NCBI RefSeq assembly: GCF_024679095.1
Contig: NC_066531.1
Coordinates: forward strand, 6,498,507-6,562,506
Direction of reading: 5' to 3'
Origin: Eriocheir sinensis
Lineage: Eukaryota > Arthropoda > Malacostraca > Decapoda > Varunidae
DNA length: 64,000 nt
Shown here piece by piece: positions 58,904 to 64,000 of this stretch (positions are counted from its first letter, which is position 1; each line of letters begins with the position of its first letter). The position numbers and the translations under genes were made by a program. Under the pieces are notes generated by a model. That model saw only the letters and a program-made list of their open reading frames with translations. It was not told where the DNA came from and did not search any database.

Positions 58904-59050
58904 ATCCCTTTTTCACGGAAAAAGGTAAATTCGATGCGGCAACGCCTAAGGTCATATGACACCGAAGAGCAGGCAGAAAATATAAAGAAATGCAAGTTGA
59001 GAAAAGAAATAAGAAGAAAGAAGTTAAGACATTAATTAATGCAAAATCAG
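57577..59050. repeat. Tandem triplication of a ~0.4-0.6-kb unit with internal (CA)n
   Basis: Unit 1 57577-58151, unit 2 58152-58649, unit 3 58650-59050. Shared core: GAGTGATTTTTATTTGTTAG, GTAACTCGGGAACTAATAGA, AATCCTCACTAAATTCCGCT, CGAGCTAGCCGCAAATTTC, then (CA)n, AACTCGATGCGGCAACG and GGTCATATGACACCGAAGAG. Unit 1 carries ~90 extra bases after its CA array; unit 3 lacks the first ~95. Copies are nearly identical outside these indels. Not coding as far as I can see. Confidence 0.92.
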
Positions 59051-59395
59051 AAAAAAAAAAGACTTGGTGCTGCAGTGTTTAGGGTTAGATGGCACCAAAT
59101 AACCGGAGTAAAAAAAAATATATATATAAGTTGAGGAAAGAAATAAGAAGAAACAAGTTGAGAAATGAGAAATAAGAAGATAATGATACAATACATCCAG
59201 CAAAAACTTAAATAATTTATCGAGTCTTACGTTCAATGGCGATTTTTTATTTTATTTTCGGACTTGCATTAGAGAGTAAATTCATATTTCAGCCTGGTCA
59301 TTAACCTAATGTCCTTAACCTTTTCCGTGATTATAATCTCGTGGTCATTCGAGGGTCAAAGAAAGATCTTATCTTAACCCTTCAAGTACCCCTTC
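59051..59395. other. AT-rich, no gene seen
   Basis: Degenerate continuation of the preceding repeat to ~59180; otherwise nothing recognised. Confidence 0.5.
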
Positions 59396-59399
59396 TCCC

Positions 59400-59700
59400 G
59401 TCACACCCCCCCCCCTCCCTCCCTGCTGGGCACCCCTACTCCCGTCACCCTCTCGCTTCCGTACGCTAGTCCGAGAGGGGGAGAGGGGGGGGGGGTGAAA
59501 AGGTAAAAGAGATGGGTGTGTGTATGTGTGTGTGTGTGGGGGGGGGCGGTCCAGATACCCCCTCTTCCGTAACCCCCCCGCTGACCCCCCAACCCCCACT
59601 TCCAGTCCCCCCCCACTTCCAATTACCCCCACTCCCGTAACCCCCCCGCTGACCCCCCAAACCCCCACTTCCAGTCCCCCCCGCAGAGGCAACCCCCACT
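59400..59700. repeat. C-run-rich minisatellite (G-quadruplex-prone minus strand)
   Basis: Many C runs of 4-8 separated by ACTTCCAGT, GCTGA and ACTCCCGTAA words, plus an 8-9 base G run near 59486. Frames across it are Gly/Pro low complexity and not credible genes. Confidence 0.85.
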
Positions 59701-59865
59701 TCCGTACATTTGTTACTACTAGTCGCGTAGTTTCGAGCCGCAGAATCGGCCGTCGGTAAAGTTGGGTGTGGGATGTAATAGGCGCTATGGTTCTTAGCTC
59801 AGACGCACTTAGCGTGATCCAAGTCACCTTTGACATTAAGATCAAGAACCAGCTGCAAGGTAAAC

Positions 59866-60708
59866 ATGGCACGAATCCCAAGGTCTTTTCACCCTGGGCA
59901 GGACATATTGAACAGTTTAAGTGACGCAGAACTTGTTAAAAGATACAGACTGAGCAGGGGAGGAATTTTGTTTGTTACTGATTTAGTAAGAAATGAATTA
60001 ACGTCCCCAATATCAAGAAACAAGGTCGTCTATCCGGGGGGAAAGTGGTTATCCTAGTCAGAGGTAGCATACCTGCGCCCTCTGCCTGGCCCACAAACTA
60101 ACTACAACAGGTAAGTTATGTGCAATATGCACTGCATGCATGATAAAATGCTAACTTGCTTGATAATTGGCCAGACATGAGCAGAGAGCATAGACCAATG
60201 TAATGACGAGGTAATTCACCACTTACTTAATATTTATACTATGGAGTGTCACATCTAATGGTGTACATATCACCTTAGATAAAACGGTAACTCTCCCATG
60301 CCGAAGTTGCACTTGTTAATTAATCTCAGCAGTCATTATTGTGGTAGAGTTAGTTTTCAGGATAATGCAATAATGTATACATTGTATGCATTACAGTGCA
60401 CACAAGTGGACCAGATGCACCGTGGAGAGGGTCATCGGGCAGTGGAAGCGACGATTTCACATACTTCATGGGGAAATAAGGCTTAAGTCCCCTGCATATG
60501 TGTGCAGGATCATCGAGGTGTGTGCTTTGCTGCACAACATTGCAAGAAAAGGAACATCGGTTTACCTGAGGAAGAGTATCCTACGGGTGACGAGGCTGGT
60601 GAGGGTGCACGGCCTCTACCCGTTGTGCAGATAGCACCTACTGTTGGACGGAACCATCGGGATGGTCTGCGCTACAGGGATGCATACGTCAATCTTCACT
60701 TCAAGTAA
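59866..60708 (+). pseudogene. PIF/Harbinger transposase relic (HARBI1-like, DDE_Tnp_4)
   Basis: 5' part from ATG 59866: FHPGQDILNSLSDAELVKRY, RLSRGGILFVTDLVRNELTS and ISRNKV, typical of the amino-terminal region. The 3' part at 60386-60708, after an AT-rich gap, reads [20 protein letters not shown], then a [11 protein letters not shown] word, then one frame over [20 protein letters not shown]. The middle, with the first catalytic Asp residues, is missing or lies in a different exon I cannot identify; the carboxyl part has a frameshift. The 25601-26541 element could in principle be mobilised by an enzyme of this group. Confidence 0.82.
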
Positions 60709-60734
60709 GTGCTGTGGCTACTCATAATTCATTA

Positions 60735-60739
<5 letters not shown>

Positions 60740-60815
<76 letters not shown>
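60740..60815. repeat. (TA)n merging into SINE tail
   Basis: (TA)n ~60740-60808 followed by the T run of SINE copy 5. Confidence 0.95.
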
Positions 60816-60824
<9 letters not shown>

Positions 60825-61075
60825 ACGTGTCTATGGCACAGGTAGGCTATTACTTGATGGTACTGATGGGCTTGGTGGCTGGCCCAAATCTGTAATGGCA
60901 CAGACTTGTGTTTTTTGTGGCACCATCTTTTTGCCTCATGCACTCCCCGACAGATCATTATTGATCCTTTCTAGGCAGAGAGTGGTGGTCTGGGAGGCTT
61001 GTGGGTACTTTTAAGCTACTTTTAAACTACCCAAATATCACGCCAGCACGATGACCTCTTGGCTACCGCCTCACC
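60816..61075 (-). mobile_element. tRNA-derived SINE, copy 5 (diverged)
   Basis: Minus strand from 61075: GGTGAGGCGGTAGCCAAGAG head, then diverged body (AAGTACCCACAAGCC, AGACCACCACTCTC), the GGTGCCACAAAAAACAC and GGGCCAGCCACCAAGCCC 3' half, and ACGT plus an A run. Clearly older than copies 2 and 3. Confidence 0.75.
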
Positions 61076-61079
61076 ATAA

Positions 61080-61713
61080 AGTATAAACCCCATCATTTTA
61101 ACATTCATAAGAAACTAGTATTAGAATACAACATTAATTTGCCTGTACTTTTCAGTGCTGGTCCTCACCCTATCCCTGCCCAACCCTAACCATCCCCATG
61201 AGGAGAAATGGCAAGCTTCCACACATGTAAACTGTAAAACACACCTCCTCATAACATTAATCTGCTGGCTATTTCTCCAGACTTACCTCAGAGGGATAGA
61301 GAGAGAACTATGATCATGAATCATTTACTTTTAACCCTAGCTTTAGAAATCATATCATTGGTATTTTAAACTAATTCCCACAAATTTTCCCTGCTTATGT
61401 GTTCTCTCAATTGTGGCAGACACTACTGAGTCCTGCATTCCTGCTGCTTCAACTCAGTTTCTTGTGGAGTGGTGGGGAAGTTGATGAATCTTCTGAGTAT
61501 ACCAGCGGCTGAAAATGTGTACACCGTCTCCTTGCTGGTCGTCTGTTGTGATGGGCCCAAGTCATCACTGCTACACCTTTTCATTTTTCTGATGCAATTT
61601 ATTTGACAATATTAACCACTTTAAACTATGGGGGATGGGACGGATGGCTGTTTCTTGACCTTTGGGGTGATACTACAACTTACACAAAGTCAGTGACTAT
61701 CACAATTCATTCC

Positions 61714-61769
<56 letters not shown>

Positions 61770-63360
61770 TCTTATTATGCCTTATTATTTTAGTAGTTTT
61801 TCTTCATTGTTTGGTGTTAAGTAAATTATTGAACAACCGCTGTTGTTCTGCTGGTGCTGTCTCTGTCCTGTTGGCCCTTCAAACCAGTGACGAAAGAACC
61901 CATTAACCCAATACAGGGCCAGTATAACATTTACCTGAACACTGTTTACCGTCCCCATTTTACCCCGGCATGTACCTGTGTAATAAACATCCTGTTTTGG
62001 GTAAGAAAAATAATCATAGTATATCATTAATATTTATTTACTCCAACAGAAAAAAATGACAGATAATTCAGGGATTAACCCTTAAAGCGCGGGCTTGTTT
62101 TACCGTGCCTGTCCTCCCACGTGGGCATATTCAGGTAAAAACATACCTCGCTTATCTTTTTATATCTTCACTTCTACTTATCTCACGTCCCTGAATTAAT
62201 TATCATTGTAAAGTACATACCATACATAGCTGGAACTGCCTGAGGGTTGGTTGAGGAGAGAGCAGTAGCTGGTGTAGGGGCTGACTGTCTGGGGCCGGGC
62301 TGCGTGGTTATTGGGTCCTTCTCCTCCTCAAGTAACCGGCTGGTTAAGTTCAAAGTGATGCATGTATAAAAAGTGTTAATATGTTAAAAAAATTTAAAGC
62401 CATAATAAATATTATTGTATACCATTATTGATTAATGCTGGTACTCCATGCACTGCATTAATAAATTGCATTTAAATAAATAAATAAAATATGGTAACTG
62501 TTGATTACAAAAAAAAAAATATTCATACTTCTATACAACAAAGAAAAACAGCTCGTTTGTGGTAAGCACACTGGAAATTGACTTGGGAAACTCCAAGTGA
62601 GGGAGAAAATAATTCCAAATTGATCTCTAGATATAGTATGAAAAACAATTAAAATGAAAGATTCTAAATACGTTTCACTCTAAGAAAAATGAAAAAAATG
62701 ATGTATGCACGAACATTACTAAAATATGCTCAGCAGCAAATTTAACTCAAGGAATTCGAGAACTTTGCTGTGTGACACACACTAAAAGCATGTACACTCA
62801 CGCATGGCAAAAAAAAAAAAAAAAAAAAAGATAAATCATTTGTGAAATTATTTTCATGGCACCTTACATATACCTTTTAGGGTCCCCAACAATCATGGAA
62901 ATGTGCAAATCTAGTACAGTCCAGTTTGACAATTATGTTTTCTTCTGCCGAGTAATCATGCAACTTTGCAAGTTGATAAATCCTCGCTATAACAAACTAA
63001 ATGGGGAGAAGGATGTGACATATTAAAAAAATCCAAACTTTTCATATATTACAAACTTTGTTTGGTATATAAGCTTTAAGTTCTCTTTTGGTGTTCATTA
63101 TTGTAACTAAAAATATCCATTCATGACTCCAGATTAAAGGTGATTCACTAAATGACATGAATGAAAGTGTTTGCAATAGGGCGGGCAGATTCTGCCGGCC
63201 CACTAAGGAACTGCCCTGAACTCACCTGCCAGACTTTATCAGTGGTTTCCCACAGACACACAACTGTACCAGAAAAGTTTGTTGAGTTCCGTAAAAGTGA
63301 GGGTTATATAATTTATTTCTCAGTATGTTAATAAACAAAAAAGGTAACCCGATAAATAGC
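61080..63360. other. Mostly unassigned, with (TTA)n; one weak exon candidate
   Basis: (TTA)n ~61713-61770 and an A run ~62811-62829. On the minus strand a stretch at ~62339-62234 could be an exon (TTAACCAG acceptor-like, LLEEEKDPITTQPGPRQSAP, then a GTATGT donor-like); I cannot identify it. An inverted word pair ATAATTCAGGGA / TCCCTGAATTAATTAT lies at ~62064 and ~62187. Confidence 0.4.
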
Positions 63361-63361
63361 A

Positions 63362-63559
63362 TCAACAATACGATCTTAAGTGATGAAGTAGCCCATACCC
63401 TTTATCCTTGAAGCTGACAGTCACGAGGGGAGAAGTAGGTGGCCCAACAACGAGGACGTTATCTGGCCGATCGTGGCAGGCTATCCAGCTGTGATAGAGG
63501 AGGAGCTGGACCACCACCTGAAATTGAGGCGCTCCGTGCTGTAGTGAGGCAAGCGACAC
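63362..63559 (-). other. Unrecognised 65-codon open frame
   Basis: Mixed, protein-like composition (VVVQLLLYHSWIACHDRPDN, then VSFKDKGYGLLHHLRSY) but no family recognised, no splice model and no neighbours to support it. It could be an exon of a lost gene or chance. Confidence 0.2.
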
Positions 63560-63629
63560 ACATTAGAAATCGAGAGAAACGCGTTTAATTTTTGCGGTGC
63601 TTACAAAACCTTTGCATTGTTACTCTCCG

Positions 63630-63740
63630 AACTGTAATGAGGCAAGCGACATCGGCGGCGAACACTAAGCTACCAATCTTTCATTCCTTCTCCTATCTGC
63701 TTCCTCAGCTTAAACTTACTGATTGTGAAATCATGAGAGT

Positions 63741-63838
<98 letters not shown>

Positions 63839-63933
63839 GAACTGCAATGAGGTAAGCGACATCGGCGGCGAACATCAAGCTGCCAATCTCTCATTCCTTC
63901 TTGGATCTGCTTCCTCAACTTAAACTTACTGAT
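63630..63933. repeat. ~95-bp direct repeat (period ~209) separated by CT and GT arrays
   Basis: Copies ~63630-63723 and ~63840-63933 share GAGGYAAGCGACATCGGCGG and CTTAAACTTACTGAT. Between them lie (CT)n ~63744-63793 and (GT)n ~63799-63836. A shorter third relic (GTGAGGCAAGCGACA) lies at ~63543. Confidence 0.88.
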
Positions 63934-64000
63934 ATGTATGTAAGCTGAGGGTTGTCACCTCTCTTTCCCGTTGTGTGGGTGTGTGCAAGTGGTCTCAGCC

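Noticed and set aside
59369..59881. 170-codon Gly-rich minus-strand frame
   Set aside because: Product of C runs; antisense to the repeat and partly to the Harbinger start.

Overview
This is a eukaryotic, repeat-saturated window. Its base-level character (very long CT/GA, GT/CA and TA microsatellites, kilobase purine or pyrimidine tracts, TTAGG-like repeats, a tRNA-derived SINE family, BEL, Gypsy, Polinton, PIF/Harbinger, piggyBac, hAT and MULE relics) fits an arthropod and most probably a decapod crustacean. That assignment is inference from genome style; no species-diagnostic gene is present. No bacterial genes, operons, CRISPR arrays or credible stand-alone RNA genes were seen.

Region by region. 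1-7.0 kb: a minus-strand tandem cluster of three paralogues of one unrecognised, repetitive, probably secreted Val/Glu/Thr-rich protein. One copy is intact (983 aa), one is cut by the window edge and frameshifted, and one is reduced to its signal-peptide end. Their shared upstream regions carry GT and CT microsatellites that differ greatly in length. 7-19.2 kb: no gene found; microsatellites, strand-asymmetric purine/pyrimidine tracts and minisatellites, then a 13-base N gap. 19.2-34.7 kb: transposon graveyard with SINEs, a 42-bp minisatellite, a hAT-like fragment, a piggyBac relic interrupted near its end by a SINE, LINE fragments, a short PIF/Harbinger element with a MADF fragment and TTA target duplication, and a rearranged Gypsy/errantivirus-like relic.

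34.5-39.1 kb: a BEL-type gag split by a 3,204-bp IS630/Tc1/mariner-superfamily transposon. It has long (~440 bp), nearly perfect inverted ends, a TA target duplication and a DDE transposase with 83 residues between the second D and the E. 39.1-43.2 kb: LINE ends, a THAP-like exon candidate and an 872-bp non-autonomous transposon. 43.2-53.0 kb: a complete MULE (Mutator-like element) of 9,751 bp with ~115-bp inverted ends, a perfect 9-bp target duplication and a four-exon transposase gene (C2H2 zinc fingers, MULE catalytic domain, SWIM finger). At least two smaller elements and several LINE fragments sit inside it. 53.05-53.60 kb: a 545-bp non-autonomous relative of the Tc1/mariner-like element. 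53.8-55.8 kb: Polinton-type DNA polymerase B relic ending in a perfect 145-bp hairpin. 56-59.05 kb: a 42-bp minisatellite with an open frame and a ~0.4-0.6 kb unit repeated three times. 59.87-60.71 kb: HARBI1-like transposase relic. The remainder is SINE, microsatellite and unassigned sequence.

Apart from the 983-aa protein gene, every recognisable coding sequence belongs to a mobile element. The two best-supported mobile elements have boundaries fixed by target-site duplications at exact bases: the MULE (43217-52967) and the DD83E transposon (35178-38381).
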